Assembly (NCBI GenBank): GCA_046598415.1
Contig: JBKJIG010000081.1
Coordinates: 1-64,000, forward strand
Direction of reading: 5' to 3'
Origin: VFJZ01 sp046598415
Lineage (GTDB): Bacteria; Actinomycetota; Thermoleophilia; Gaiellales; F1-60-MAGs149
Length of the DNA stretch: 64,000 bases
The notes beneath the pieces were generated by a model. That model ran no database searches. It was given only the letters and a program-made list of their open reading frames with translations, and was not told the DNA's origin. Position numbers and translations under genes: made by a program. Positions 8,873 through 19,630 of the stretch are shown here, one piece after another; within the stretch, counting starts at the first letter, position 1; each line of letters begins with the position of its first letter.

Positions 8873-9703
8873 GATCCGTTCCAGCAGACCGGTCAGCGCC
8901 GCCGGGTCGGGGCCGGGCTCACCGCACGATCCCAGCACCCGGCCGTACCCCTCGAGCGCCGGGCCGTGGTAGTCGGAGCCGCCCGTGGCGAACAGCCCGT
9001 GCTGCGCCGCCAGCGCCGCGTACGCGGCCTGCTCGGAAACCGGCGTGTCGCCGCGGTACGCCTCGACGGCGTCGAGCCCGCACGGGACCAGCGCCGCGAC
9101 CAGTTCGCCCAGCCCCGCGGCGTCGAGCAGCAGCGTGCCCGGATGGGCGATCGACGCGGCGCCGCCCGCGGCCTTGATCAGTCGCACCGACTCCTCCGGT
9201 CCCAGCGCACCGGCGGCCACGTAGGCCGGCGCCGCGGAGCCGAGGTAGCGGTCGAAGGCGTCGCCGATATCGGTGCAGTAGCCGGCGGCGACCATGGCGG
9301 CGGCGATGTGCGGCCGGCCGACGCGACCGGTGGCGCGTGCACGCACATCGGCCTCCCCGACCGGCACGTCGAGGGCGGCGAGCCGCGCCAGGATCTGCGC
9401 GTTGCGGCGCTCGCGCGAGCCCGCGATCTCGTCCATGCGGGCCATCAGCTCGGGCGGTGCGGCCTCCCGGAAGTAGCCCAGCAGGTGGAACGTGCCGCGC
9501 TCGACGAGCACCGACAGCTCGATGCCCGGCACGACGGCCACGCCGAGCGTCTCGCCGGCGGCCATGGCCGCCGCGCAGCCCTGCACGGTGTCGTGGTCGG
9601 TGAGCGCGAGCGTGGTGACGCCGACGGCGGCCGCGCGGGCGACGAGATCGGCGGGATCGAGCACGCCGTCGGATGCCGTCGAGTGCGCGTGGAGCTCGAT
9701 CAC
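8867..9703 (-). CDS. PHP-domain metal-dependent phosphoesterase (TrpH/YciV-like)
   Basis: 278 residues from GTG. The N-terminal motif ELHAHSTASDG and LTDHDT give the PHP metal-binding histidines and aspartates; further ligands appear in SIAHPGT and GGSDYHG near the C-terminus. This is the stand-alone PHP family that includes RNase AM / 3',5'-nucleotide bisphosphate phosphatase. GTG start chosen because ELHAHS must lie at the very N-terminus and TACGGT ends 8 nt upstream. Divergent from the 99-residue gene at 9746; only 42 bp separate them. Confidence 0.88.
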   Translation of the reverse strand: MIELHAHSTASDGVLDPADLVARAAAVGVTTLALTDHDTVQGCAAAMAAGETLGVAVVPGIELSVLVERGTFHLLGYFREAAPPELMARMDEIAGSRERRNAQILARLAALDVPVGEADVRARATGRVGRPHIAAAMVAAGYCTDIGDAFDRYLGSAAPAYVAAGALGPEESVRLIKAAGGAASIAHPGTLLLDAAGLGELVAALVPCGLDAVEAYRGDTPVSEQAAYAALAAQHGLFATGGSDYHGPALEGYGRVLGSCGEPGPDPAALTGLLERIG

Positions 9704-9745
9704 GAGCGGACACCGTATCGCGCCCGTCGGCGTACGATACGGCCC

Positions 9746-10045
9746 GTGGCGGAGCAGCGAACAGGGACGATCTTGCCGCTCCCGGCCGGCGCGCGGCAGC
9801 CGCTCGACGTGTACGTCAACGGCGTCGCCCAGGCGGAGGGCACCGACTACGCGTTCCGCGACGGGGCGATCCACTTCACGAAGCCGCTCGACGCGGGCCG
9901 CTCCGAGGGTCTGTGGAAGAAGCTCGTGATGTCCACCGCCGGCGTCGGGTACTACAACCGCGGCGACTCGATCGACGTGCACCTGCATCGCGCGGACGGC
10001 AGCGCGACGGTCCTCTCCGGCAAGCGGGTCGAGCCCGCCGCATGA
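9746..10045 (+). CDS. Small conserved-looking protein of unknown function
   Basis: 99 residues from GTG; no family recognised. Composition suggests a small all-beta domain (LDVYVNGVAQAEGTDYAFRD, SIDVHLHRADGSATVLSGKR), with no signal peptide or cysteines. TACGAT (9733-9738) ends 7 nt before the GTG. Its TGA overlaps the ATG of nudC (ATGA), so the two are translationally coupled and the product probably relates to nucleotide or NAD housekeeping only by association. Confidence 0.75.
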   Translation: MAEQRTGTILPLPAGARQPLDVYVNGVAQAEGTDYAFRDGAIHFTKPLDAGRSEGLWKKLVMSTAGVGYYNRGDSIDVHLHRADGSATVLSGKRVEPAA

Positions 10046-10842
10046 GCTTCGAGCCGCTGGTCGACCTGCCGGGCGCCCACGAGCCGGACGCGCTGGCGTT
10101 CGCCTTCAGCGGCGACCGCATGCTGGCGCGCGACGGTCTGCCGCTGACGGCCGCGGAACTGGACGGCATCGCGCCGCTGCCGCTCGGACGACTGGACGGG
10201 CGGCTGTGCCTGGCGTACGAGCTGCCCGCCGGCTACGAGCCGGGGCCCGGGCTCGAGCTCGAGCACCTCCGGCCGCTGTGGGGTCGGCTGGAAGATCCGC
10301 TCTGGACGCTCGCCGGCCGGGCGCTGCAGACCGTCGCCTGGTACCGCGACCACGCGTTCTGCGGCCGCTGCGGCACGCCCACCGAGCGGCTCGCGGGCGA
10401 GCGGGCGCGCGGCTGTCCCAGCTGCGGGCTGACGGCCTACCCGCGCCTGGCGCCGGCCGTGATCGTGCTGATCGAGCGCGACGGCGAGGCGTTGCTCTGC
10501 CACGGCGTGCGGTTCCCCGGCAAGATGTACTCGTGCCTGGCGGGCTTCGTCGAGCCCGGCGAGTCGCTCGAGGAGTGCGTCCACCGCGAGATCGGCGAGG
10601 AGGCCGGCATCGAGGTCACCGACGTCCGGTACTCGGCCTCGCAGCCGTGGCCGTTCCCGCACTCGCTGATGGTCGGCTTCTTCGCGACCTACGCGGGCGG
10701 CGAGCTGAAGCTCGACCCGTCGGAGATCGTCGACGGCGGCTGGTTCCGCCCCGACGACCTGCCCGCACTGCCGCCCTATCCGTCGATCGCGCGCCGGCTG
10801 ATCGACGAGTGGCTGACGCGGGCAGGCGTCAGCCCCACGTGA
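10042..10842 (+). CDS. nudC: NAD+ diphosphatase / NAD-cap hydrolase
   Basis: 266 residues. Zinc ribbon CGRC...CPSC (C107, C110, C125, C128), Nudix box from about residue 168 (GFVEPGESLEECVHREIGEE) and the NudC-diagnostic SQPWPFPHS element about ten residues later. The family hydrolyses NAD(H) to NMN(H) and AMP and removes NAD caps from RNA. Starts at an ATG overlapping the stop of the preceding small gene. The 3' end overlaps the convergent unknown gene at 10829 by 14 bp. All catalytic glutamates of the Nudix box (REIGEE) are present. Confidence 0.95.
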   Translation: MSFEPLVDLPGAHEPDALAFAFSGDRMLARDGLPLTAAELDGIAPLPLGRLDGRLCLAYELPAGYEPGPGLELEHLRPLWGRLEDPLWTLAGRALQTVAWYRDHAFCGRCGTPTERLAGERARGCPSCGLTAYPRLAPAVIVLIERDGEALLCHGVRFPGKMYSCLAGFVEPGESLEECVHREIGEEAGIEVTDVRYSASQPWPFPHSLMVGFFATYAGGELKLDPSEIVDGGWFRPDDLPALPPYPSIARRLIDEWLTRAGVSPT

Positions 10843-11338
10843 GCTCGACGGCGGCCAGCACCGCGTCGCCGTCGTCGCTCTCCACCGGTGCGACCACCCG
10901 CAGCGCCGTCGATCCGCGCCGCACCTGGATGTCCTTCTCCGCCGCCTCGGGCGCGACGACCGACACGGTCGGCACCTGACCCGCCAGACGGCGCAGGCCG
11001 AGCGCGTCGGAACGGGCGCCCTCGATGATGTAGAAGCACGCCAGCGCCAGCGCGATCAGGTACGGGTTGTCGCGATCGTCGCCGTACGCGAGGCGGCCTC
11101 GAGCACGTTGCGTGACGTCGACCAGGAACGGCAGCAGCGACGGGTCGATGCGGCCCGATCGGTGGGTCGGCTGCACCTCGGGATCGCTGCCGCGCTCGAA
11201 CAGCACGGCGACCGGGGCCGCGGACAGCACGTAGTGCCCGCGCGTCTCGTGCGGCTCGATCGCGAACGCCAGGCGCGCAGCCAGCCGGGCGGTCTCCTCC
11301 GCGAGCTGGTCGGCGAGTTCCTCTTCGGACTCGGACAC
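10829..11338 (-). CDS. Unknown protein, 169 residues
   Basis: No family recognised. N-terminus is very acidic (SESEEELADQLAEE); middle is helical with a hydrophobic segment NPYLIALALACFYIIEGA; the C-terminal half looks like a small beta-rich domain. No signal peptide. Two starts are possible: ATG at 11392, which would overlap the divergent ftsH start, and GTG at 11338. The GTG is preferred because GATACT ends 6 nt upstream on the minus strand and the extra 18 residues would be low-complexity. Divergent from ftsH. Confidence 0.7.
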   Translation of the reverse strand: MSESEEELADQLAEETARLAARLAFAIEPHETRGHYVLSAAPVAVLFERGSDPEVQPTHRSGRIDPSLLPFLVDVTQRARGRLAYGDDRDNPYLIALALACFYIIEGARSDALGLRRLAGQVPTVSVVAPEAAEKDIQVRRGSTALRVVAPVESDDGDAVLAAVELTWG

Positions 11339-11390
11339 GTCCCAAGTATCGACGGCACCGGGTCGGCGAGCGCCGGGTACAGTGACTCCC

Positions 11391-13400
<2,010 letters not shown>

Positions 13401-13417
13401 CAGGCCCTCGGCGCCGA

Positions 13418-13440
13418 TCCGCGCGCGGTCCGCGCGCGGA
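13418..13440 (+). terminator. GC-rich hairpin after ftsH
   Basis: Perfect 11-bp arms TCCGCGCGCGG / CCGCGCGCGGA around a single T, 18 bp after the ftsH stop. No T run follows; terminator function is inferred from position and stability. Confidence 0.5.
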
Positions 13441-13494
13441 CCGCGTCATCTGTGGTCCCGGCGCGCGACCTTTGCGCGATCCGGGCGTCTTCCG

Positions 13495-13543
13495 TTCTGG
13501 GGTCAGACCCCAGAAAACGCCTTTCCGGGGTCTGACCCCGGAA
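13495..13543. repeat. Tandem pair of 21-bp palindromes (REP-like)
   Basis: Two palindromes share the core GGGGTC-N-GACCCC. The first (13495-13515) has arms TTCTGGGGTC / GACCCCAGAA with central A; the second (13523-13543) has arms TTCCGGGGTC / GACCCCGGAA with central T. Centres are 28 bp apart. They lie between the convergent ends of ftsH and hutI. The shape fits a dispersed REP-like or terminator-like intergenic repeat; no other copy was noticed in the window. Confidence 0.7.
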
Positions 13544-13582
13544 CGCGGGACGCACGAGAACACACCGGAGACGCACGGCCAC

Positions 13583-14761
13583 TCAGAGGACTCGGGCGGG
13601 CACCTCGCCCAGGTGGTAGCACGACATGCGCCAGTCGGGGTCGTCGATCAGGACGATGTCGGCGGTGAATCCAGGGGCCAGCTGCCCGACCTCGTCCGAC
13701 AGTCCCAGCACCGCGGCTGGGGCGACGGTAGCGGCGTGCAAGGCCTCGGCACACGAGAGGTGAAGCTGCGTGCAGGCCAGGTTCATGACGGCCAGCAGGG
13801 ACTCCGCCGGCGCCGAGCCGGGGTTGAAGTCGGTGGCGAGCACCACCCGCGCGCCGGCGTCGGCCAGCGCCCGGGCGGGCGGCATCGGCAGGTCGAGGTA
13901 CAGCGCGCAGAGCGGCAGGCAGACCGCGGCCACGCCCGACTCGGCCAGCAACCGCACGCCGCCGGGCCCCGTCTGCTCGAGGTGGTCGACCGACGCCGCG
14001 CCGAGCTCGACGGCCAGCGGGATCGCGCCGCACTCCGAGAACTGGTCGCCGTGGATGCGCAGCGCCAGCCCGCGCTCGCGCGCTGCGACGAGGAATGGCC
14101 GGCACTCGTCCGCCGAGAACGCGCCGCGCTCCAGGAAGCAGTCGGCCGCGGTCGCGAGCCCCTCGCAGGCCGGCAGGATCTCGTCGATCGCCAGGCGGAC
14201 GAACTCCTCGGCCGACGACGCCTCGGGCGGCAGCGCGTGCAGCGCCAGGCACGTGCCCGTCACGCGCACGCCCGCGGCGGCACCCGCGGCGTGGGCGGCG
14301 CGCAGCATGACCGCCTCGCTGACGGCGTCGAGGCCGTAGCCCGACTTGACCTCGGCCGTGGTCGTCCCGAGCGCGCGCATGCGCTGCAACCGGCGAGTGG
14401 CGGCGGCCACCAGCTCTGCCTCGGAGGCGGCGCGGACGGCGGCGACGGTCGCCTTGATGCCGCCCCCGGCTGCGGCGATCTGCTCGTACGGCTGGCCCTG
14501 CGCGCGGCGGTCGAACTCGTCCACCCGCGACCCGGCCCAGACGGCGTGCGTGTGGCAGTCGACGAGCCCCGGGACGGCGCTCATGCCGCGCCCGTCGATC
14601 ACGGTCGTCCCCGCTGCGGACTCGGCCGACCGCAGCACCTCGTCGCGCGGTCCCGCAGCCACGATGCGGCCGGCGCGCACCACGATCGCGGCGTCGCGGT
14701 AGACGACGGTGGGCGTCGCGATGCTCGCAAGGTTGTCGATCACGAGGTCGCCGGCGTGCAT
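13583..14761 (-). CDS. hutI: Imidazolonepropionase
   Basis: 392 residues, normal length. Amidohydrolase fold: metal motif GLVDCHTHAVWAGSR, the HutI-typical GGGIKATVAAVR, TAEVKSGYGL, HGDQFSEC, and the late ATDFNPGSAP metal aspartate. Converts 4-imidazolone-5-propanoate to N-formimino-glutamate, step three of histidine breakdown; cytoplasmic. No hutH/U/G genes are in the window, so the pathway is scattered. ATG chosen as the first that gives the usual N-terminus; longer in-frame extension overlaps metF upstream region. Divergent from metF with 61 bp between. Confidence 0.95.
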   Translation of the reverse strand: MHAGDLVIDNLASIATPTVVYRDAAIVVRAGRIVAAGPRDEVLRSAESAAGTTVIDGRGMSAVPGLVDCHTHAVWAGSRVDEFDRRAQGQPYEQIAAAGGGIKATVAAVRAASEAELVAAATRRLQRMRALGTTTAEVKSGYGLDAVSEAVMLRAAHAAGAAAGVRVTGTCLALHALPPEASSAEEFVRLAIDEILPACEGLATAADCFLERGAFSADECRPFLVAARERGLALRIHGDQFSECGAIPLAVELGAASVDHLEQTGPGGVRLLAESGVAAVCLPLCALYLDLPMPPARALADAGARVVLATDFNPGSAPAESLLAVMNLACTQLHLSCAEALHAATVAPAAVLGLSDEVGQLAPGFTADIVLIDDPDWRMSCYHLGEVPARVL

Positions 14762-14822
14762 CCGCCGAGTATGCCCGTCCGGAGCGCCGGGCGCCTCCGC
14801 GTCGTGCACTAACCTGCCGGTC

Positions 14823-15707
14823 GTGAACGTCACGGAGTTGATCGCCTCCTCCCGCCCGTGCTTCTCGTTCGAGTTCTTCCCGCCCCGCGACGACGCCGGC
14901 GTGGAGCAGCTGCTCGAGACGATGCGGCTGCTGCGCACGCTCGACCCGGCCTTCGTGTCGGTCACGTTCGGCGCCGGCGGCTCCACCCGGGCGCGCACTG
15001 CCGACCTGGTGGTGCGCCTCCGCAAGGAGGTCGACATCGAGGCGATGGCGCACTTCTCGTGCGTCGGATCGACCCGCGAGGAGCTGCGCGAGGCGCTGCA
15101 GCGCATGCGCGAGTCGGGCATCTCGTCGGTGCTCGCGCTGCGCGGCGACGCGCCGCGCGACCAGACCGACTGGACGCCCGCCCCGGGCGGCCTCTCCCAC
15201 GCGAGCGACCTGGTGACCCTGCTGCGCGAGGAGTTCGACTTCGCGGTCGGCGCGGCGTGCCATCCGGAGAAGCACCCCGAGGCGCCCGATCCTGCCACCG
15301 ACCTGGCCTACCTGCGCCGCAAGGTCGAGGCGGGCACCGAGTTCCTGATCACGCAGCTGTTCTTCGACAACGCGAGCTACTTCACGTTCGTCCAGCGCGC
15401 CCGCGAGGCCGGGATCATGGTGCCGATCCTGCCGGGGATCATGCCGATCACGAACGTCGAGCAGATCGAGCGCTTCACCAAGCTGTGCGGCGCGATCATT
15501 CCGGCCCCGCTCCAGGAGGCGCTCGAGATGCGCCGCGGCAACGAGCGGGCCGTCCAGGACTTCGGCGTCGCCTACGCGACGCTGCAGTGCGCCGAGCTGC
15601 TGCGCAAGGGCGCGCCCGGCATCCACTTCTACACGCTCAACCGCTCGACCGCGACGGCCTCGATCCTTCGGGCCCTGCGCCTGCACGAGCCATGGCGCCT
15701 GACATGA
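14823..15707 (+). CDS. metF: Methylenetetrahydrofolate reductase
   Basis: 294 residues from GTG. TIM-barrel FAD enzyme: N-terminal FSFEFFPPRDDAG, VSVTFGAGGSTR, ALRGDAPRDQ, and the ITQLFFDNASYF segment are family hallmarks. Reduces 5,10-methylene-THF to 5-methyl-THF for methionine synthesis. The GTG is fixed by TAACCT (14810-14815) ending 7 nt upstream. Stop overlaps the ATG of the next gene (ATGA), indicating coupled translation. Confidence 0.95.
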   Translation: MNVTELIASSRPCFSFEFFPPRDDAGVEQLLETMRLLRTLDPAFVSVTFGAGGSTRARTADLVVRLRKEVDIEAMAHFSCVGSTREELREALQRMRESGISSVLALRGDAPRDQTDWTPAPGGLSHASDLVTLLREEFDFAVGAACHPEKHPEAPDPATDLAYLRRKVEAGTEFLITQLFFDNASYFTFVQRAREAGIMVPILPGIMPITNVEQIERFTKLCGAIIPAPLQEALEMRRGNERAVQDFGVAYATLQCAELLRKGAPGIHFYTLNRSTATASILRALRLHEPWRLT

Positions 15708-17692
15708 ACCGGCTCGCGCACGAGACGTCGCCCTACCTGCTGCAGCACGCGTCGAACCCGGTCGACTGGTACGCGTGGGGCGAGGAGGCGTTCGCGGCCG
15801 CGCGCGGCCGCGACGTGCCGATGATGCTCTCGATCGGCTACAGCGCCTGCCACTGGTGCCACGTCATGGAGCACGAGTCGTTCGCCGACGACGCCATCGC
15901 CGAGGTGATGAACCGGCTGTTCGTCTGCATCAAGGTCGACCGCGAGGAACGCCCCGACGTCGACGCCATCTACATGGACGCGGTCGTGTCGCTGACCGGC
16001 AGCGGTGGCTGGCCGATGACCGTGTTCTTGACGCCCGACGGTCGGCCGTTCTGGGGCGGGACGTACTTTCCGCCCCAGCCGCGGCACGGCCTGCCGTCGT
16101 TCCGCCAGGTGCTGGAGGGCGTCGACGAGGCGTACCGCGCGCGCCGCGGCGAGGTCGACGCGCAGGCCGATCAGCTGACGAGGACCATCGGCAGTCTCGT
16201 CACGGCCGCGCCCTCCGGCGCGCTGCAGCCGGCGCTCACCGACGCCGCCGTCGCTGCGCTGGCGCGCGTGTTCGACGGCGTGCACGCCGGTTTCGGCGGC
16301 GCGCCCAAGTTCCCGCCGTCGGCGCTGCTGCCCTTCCTGCTCGGCCACGGCGATCCCGCCCGCGCGATGGCGGTGGCGACGCTCGACGCGATGGCGGACG
16401 GCGGCATCCACGACCAGCTCGGCGGCGGCTTCCACCGGTACGCCGTCGACGGCCGCTGGCTGGTGCCGCACTTCGAGAAGATGCTCTACGACAACGCATT
16501 GCTGGCCCGTGCCTACTCCATCGCGTCGGTCGCGACCGGCCAGGAGCGCTACGCCGCCGTGGCGCGCGACGTGCTCGACTACCTCGACCGTGAGATGCAG
16601 CTCGACGGCGGCGGCGTGGCCAGCGCGCAGGACGCCGACACCGAGGGCGAGGAGGGCCTGACGTTCGTGTGGACGCCGGGCGAGGTGGCCGCCACGCTCG
16701 GCGATGACACGCTCGCGAGCGCCGTCTGCGACTGGTACGGCATCACCGGGCCCGGCAACTTCGAGGGCTCGAACGTGCTGTCCGTGGTCGGGATCGGGTC
16801 GCCGCCCGCCGGGCTCGACGGGGCCCGCGCGACGATGCTCGCCGCCCGCGAGTTGCGGCCACAGCCGGGCCGAGACGACAAGGCGCTGGCGGCGTGGAAC
16901 GGCATGGCCCTCGCGGCCTACGCCGATGCCGGCCGCCTGCTGGGCGAGCCCGCCTACCTGGATCGCGCACGCGACATCGCGACCTTCCTGCTCGGCGCGC
17001 TGTCGGACGACGGGCGTCTGCGGCGGACGTGGCGTGACGGACAGGCCAAGATCACCGGGTTCTCCGAGGACTACGGCGCCGTCGCCGACGGGCTGATCGC
17101 GCTGCACCGCGCCACCGGCGAGCTGGTGTGGCTGGACGAGGCGCGGCGGCTGATGCTGATCGCCGTCGACCTGTTCGGCGACGCCGGCGGGCCGTTCGCG
17201 CAGACGCCGCGTGACGGCGAGCGACTGGTCGCGCGTCGTCCCGATCTCGACGACAATCCGGCCCCGAGCGGCAACTCGCTGCTGGCCGGCGCGCTGCTCG
17301 CGCTGTCGCGCATCTACGGCGAAGCGGAGTGGGAGGATCGCGCGATCGAGGCCGTCAGCGCCGTGGCCGAGATCGTCGATCGGGCCCCGCAGGGCTTCGG
17401 GCACGCGCTGGGCGTGATCGCCCAGGCGACCGCCACGCCGCGCGAGATCGCCATCGTCGGCGACCTCGCCGATCCGCGCACCGCCGCCCTGCGCGCCGTC
17501 GTCGACGCCCGCTACGCCCCGCACGAGGCGGTCGTGGTGGCGAACCCGGCCGACCCGCTGTTCGAGACGGTGCCGCTGCTGCAGGGCCGCACCACGGTCG
17601 ACGGCGTACCGGCGGCCTACGTGTGCGAGCGCTTCGCTTGCCGGCGTCCGGTCACGGATCCGGCCGAGCTCGCGACCATTCTGGCCGACTAG
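15704..17692 (+). CDS. Thioredoxin-domain protein, YyaL/SSP411 (DUF255) family
   Basis: 662 residues. The N-terminus is the near-invariant family block (RLAHETSPYLLQHASNPVDW), then a thioredoxin-like domain with ACHWCHVM (CxxC) near residue 45 and DREERPDVD, GGWPMTVFLTP. The remaining 500 residues are an (alpha/alpha)6-barrel like those of N-acylglucosamine epimerases (GGFHRYAVD, PHFEKMLYDNALL, DADTEGEEG, DDKALAAWNGMAL). Function of the family is not settled. ATG overlapping the metF stop is chosen; another in-frame ATG lies 12 bases upstream. Confidence 0.9.
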   Translation: MNRLAHETSPYLLQHASNPVDWYAWGEEAFAAARGRDVPMMLSIGYSACHWCHVMEHESFADDAIAEVMNRLFVCIKVDREERPDVDAIYMDAVVSLTGSGGWPMTVFLTPDGRPFWGGTYFPPQPRHGLPSFRQVLEGVDEAYRARRGEVDAQADQLTRTIGSLVTAAPSGALQPALTDAAVAALARVFDGVHAGFGGAPKFPPSALLPFLLGHGDPARAMAVATLDAMADGGIHDQLGGGFHRYAVDGRWLVPHFEKMLYDNALLARAYSIASVATGQERYAAVARDVLDYLDREMQLDGGGVASAQDADTEGEEGLTFVWTPGEVAATLGDDTLASAVCDWYGITGPGNFEGSNVLSVVGIGSPPAGLDGARATMLAARELRPQPGRDDKALAAWNGMALAAYADAGRLLGEPAYLDRARDIATFLLGALSDDGRLRRTWRDGQAKITGFSEDYGAVADGLIALHRATGELVWLDEARRLMLIAVDLFGDAGGPFAQTPRDGERLVARRPDLDDNPAPSGNSLLAGALLALSRIYGEAEWEDRAIEAVSAVAEIVDRAPQGFGHALGVIAQATATPREIAIVGDLADPRTAALRAVVDARYAPHEAVVVANPADPLFETVPLLQGRTTVDGVPAAYVCERFACRRPVTDPAELATILAD

Positions 17693-17741
17693 TCACGGTC
17701 CGCGCGCCCGGCGGCACGCGCGCCGATGGCACGCTCGCTGC

Positions 17742-17960
17742 ATGGCCTACCGCATCGCACGCGACTCCCTGATCGACTTCGTCGACCGCCAGATCCGGCT
17801 CATCGAGTCGACGCCGTTGCCGCCCGATCTGCGGGCGATCATCCCGTCCGGCAATCTCGGCGACGAGGACCTCTCGGGTGTCTGGCTGGGCGCCGGTCTC
17901 GCGACGCAACTCGGCCTCGCGCTCGTCGACCGGCCCGAGGTGTTCGTGGAGCGCGCTTAG
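17742..17960 (+). CDS. Small unknown protein, 72 residues
   Basis: Starts ATG, no recognised family. Sequence is mixed helical with a mid-segment GNLGDEDLSGVWLGAGLATQLGLAL; no signal peptide or cysteines. Lies 49 bp after the YyaL-like gene and its stop overlaps the convergent plsC stop by 3 bp. Regular codon use like the neighbours supports it being translated, but evidence is thin. Confidence 0.55.
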   Translation: MAYRIARDSLIDFVDRQIRLIESTPLPPDLRAIIPSGNLGDEDLSGVWLGAGLATQLGLALVDRPEVFVERA

Positions 17961-18616
17961 AGGCTCGACCGCAGCTGGTCGATCGCGGCGCTCCAGCGCT
18001 CGGTCAGCCGGCGCGCCTTCCAGCGGTCCTCGAGCTCGGCCAGGTCGTCGTCCTGCAGCGCCTCGCCGAACACGCACACGAAGCGTGGCAGGCGGGGCGG
18101 GAACAGCCGCGCGCGGTCGGTGCCGACGACGGCGACGGGAATCATCGGCACGCCGGCCGACACCTTCATGCGCGCTGCGCCCGACATCGGCTTCGCCCTG
18201 CCGTCGCGGTTGCGCGTGCCCTCGGGGAACACGCACACCAGCTCGCCGTTGCGGGCGAACTCGATGGCCAGGTCGACCGCCTGGATGTCCGACTTGCCGC
18301 GCTCCACCTTGAACGCGCCCGTCGACCGCAGCAGCCAGGCGAACGGCCGGAGCCGATACAGCTCGGCCTTCGCCATGAACCGCAGGTGCCGGTCGAGCGA
18401 CACGCCGACCACGACCGAGTCGAAGTTCGAGCGGTGCGTCGGCGCCACGATCGCGCCCCCCGTGGCCGGCACGTGCTGCTGGCCGCGCACCTCGAGCCGG
18501 AACACGCCGCGCACCGGTATCCAGCACGCGTACTTGACGAGCGCATAGCACCAGCCCTTGAAGTCGCCGCGACGGTCGATCGCGTCGCGAGCGGTGCGAT
18601 CAGGCGTAGACGCCAT
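17957..18616 (-). CDS. 1-acyl-sn-glycerol-3-phosphate acyltransferase-like (PlsC family)
   Basis: 219 residues. Acyltransferase block I APTHRSNFD gives the catalytic H-x4-D (with Thr in place of the more usual Asn before His), block III FPEGTRNRDGRAK, and block IV IPVAVVGTD. Transfers acyl chains to lysophosphatidate-type acceptors at the membrane in phospholipid synthesis. ATG start overlaps the stop of the E1 alpha gene by 17 bp, so the two are probably co-transcribed; an alternative start 36 bp upstream is less likely. Confidence 0.87.
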   Translation of the reverse strand: MASTPDRTARDAIDRRGDFKGWCYALVKYACWIPVRGVFRLEVRGQQHVPATGGAIVAPTHRSNFDSVVVGVSLDRHLRFMAKAELYRLRPFAWLLRSTGAFKVERGKSDIQAVDLAIEFARNGELVCVFPEGTRNRDGRAKPMSGAARMKVSAGVPMIPVAVVGTDRARLFPPRLPRFVCVFGEALQDDDLAELEDRWKARRLTERWSAAIDQLRSSL

Positions 18617-19610
18617 CGGTGACGGTGGCCGGATCGGGCCAGGGCGAGGCATCGGCGCGCTGCGTCGCGTCGTCGACGTCGGCCCGCACCGACGCCGCGA
18701 GCGCGGCGGCCTCCTCGTCCGTCCAGCCTGCCTGGGCGCGCAGCCAGGACTCGAACCGGGCGATCGGATCCTTCAGCTCCCACGCAGCGTGCAGCTCGGC
18801 CGGCACGTAGCTCGCGTCGTCGTGAATCGCGTGGCCATCCATCCGCAGCGTCACCAGCTCGAGCATGGTCGGCCCGCCGCCGTTGCGCGCGTGGTCGAGC
18901 GCGGTCTGCGCCTCGCGATAGACGGCGAGGATGTCGGTGCCGTCGACGACGACGCCCTCGAAGCCGTAGCTCTCGGCCCGGTCGGCCAGGTGCTCGCAGG
19001 CGTAGTTGAGGTTCGTCGGTGTCGAGTACGCGTACTGGTTGTTGTCGCAGATGAAGACCATGGGCAGGCGCCGGACGGCCGCGAAGTTCATGCACTCGTG
19101 CACGTCGCCGCGGGCCGAGGCGCCGTCGCCGAACCAGCCGAGCGCCACGTTCGGGGCACTCGTGATCCGGAACGCGAGCGCCACGCCGAGGGCGGTCGGC
19201 AGGATGCCGGGCAGGTGCGAGACGCCGGCGATGAGGCCCTTCTCGAGGTCCTGCGAGCGCAGGTTCGAGTCGCGGCCGCGCGTCGCACCGCCGTCGCGGC
19301 CCATGTACTGGCACAGCAGCCGCCAGGGCTCGGCGCCGCGCGCCACGTGCACGCCCATGTTGCGGTGCAGCGGCGCGCCGACGTCGCCGGGAGCCATCGC
19401 GCTCGCCACGCCCACCGACGCCGCCTCGTTGCCACGGCCGGTGTAGAACGAACCGGGCAGCTTGCCTTGCTTGAACAGGGCCGTGCCACGGTTCTCGAGA
19501 CCGCGCGTGAGCAGCATGTCGCGGTACATCTTCACGAGCGCCGCGCGATCGAGACCGATCGCGTCGGTCTCCTCCACGGACTGCACGGGCACCGATTCGC
19601 GGACGACCAT
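18600..19610 (-). CDS. 2-oxoacid dehydrogenase E1 component, alpha subunit (PdhA/AcoA/BkdA-type)
   Basis: 336 residues. Thiamine-diphosphate motif GDGASARGDVHECMNFAA ending in DNNQYA; substrate/active-site region FYTGRGNEA, RDSNLRSQDLEKG, and the conserved HAIHDDASYVP loop. This subunit decarboxylates pyruvate or branched-chain 2-oxoacids and needs an E1 beta and E2, neither of which is adjacent: the flanks are argF and plsC. Start taken as the second Met (19610) because TACAAT (19618-19623) overlaps the upstream ATG at 19619 and ends exactly 7 nt before this one. Confidence 0.88.
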   Translation of the reverse strand: MVVRESVPVQSVEETDAIGLDRAALVKMYRDMLLTRGLENRGTALFKQGKLPGSFYTGRGNEAASVGVASAMAPGDVGAPLHRNMGVHVARGAEPWRLLCQYMGRDGGATRGRDSNLRSQDLEKGLIAGVSHLPGILPTALGVALAFRITSAPNVALGWFGDGASARGDVHECMNFAAVRRLPMVFICDNNQYAYSTPTNLNYACEHLADRAESYGFEGVVVDGTDILAVYREAQTALDHARNGGGPTMLELVTLRMDGHAIHDDASYVPAELHAAWELKDPIARFESWLRAQAGWTDEEAAALAASVRADVDDATQRADASPWPDPATVTDGVYA

Positions 19611-19630
19611 CGCCCGCATTGTACGAGCGG

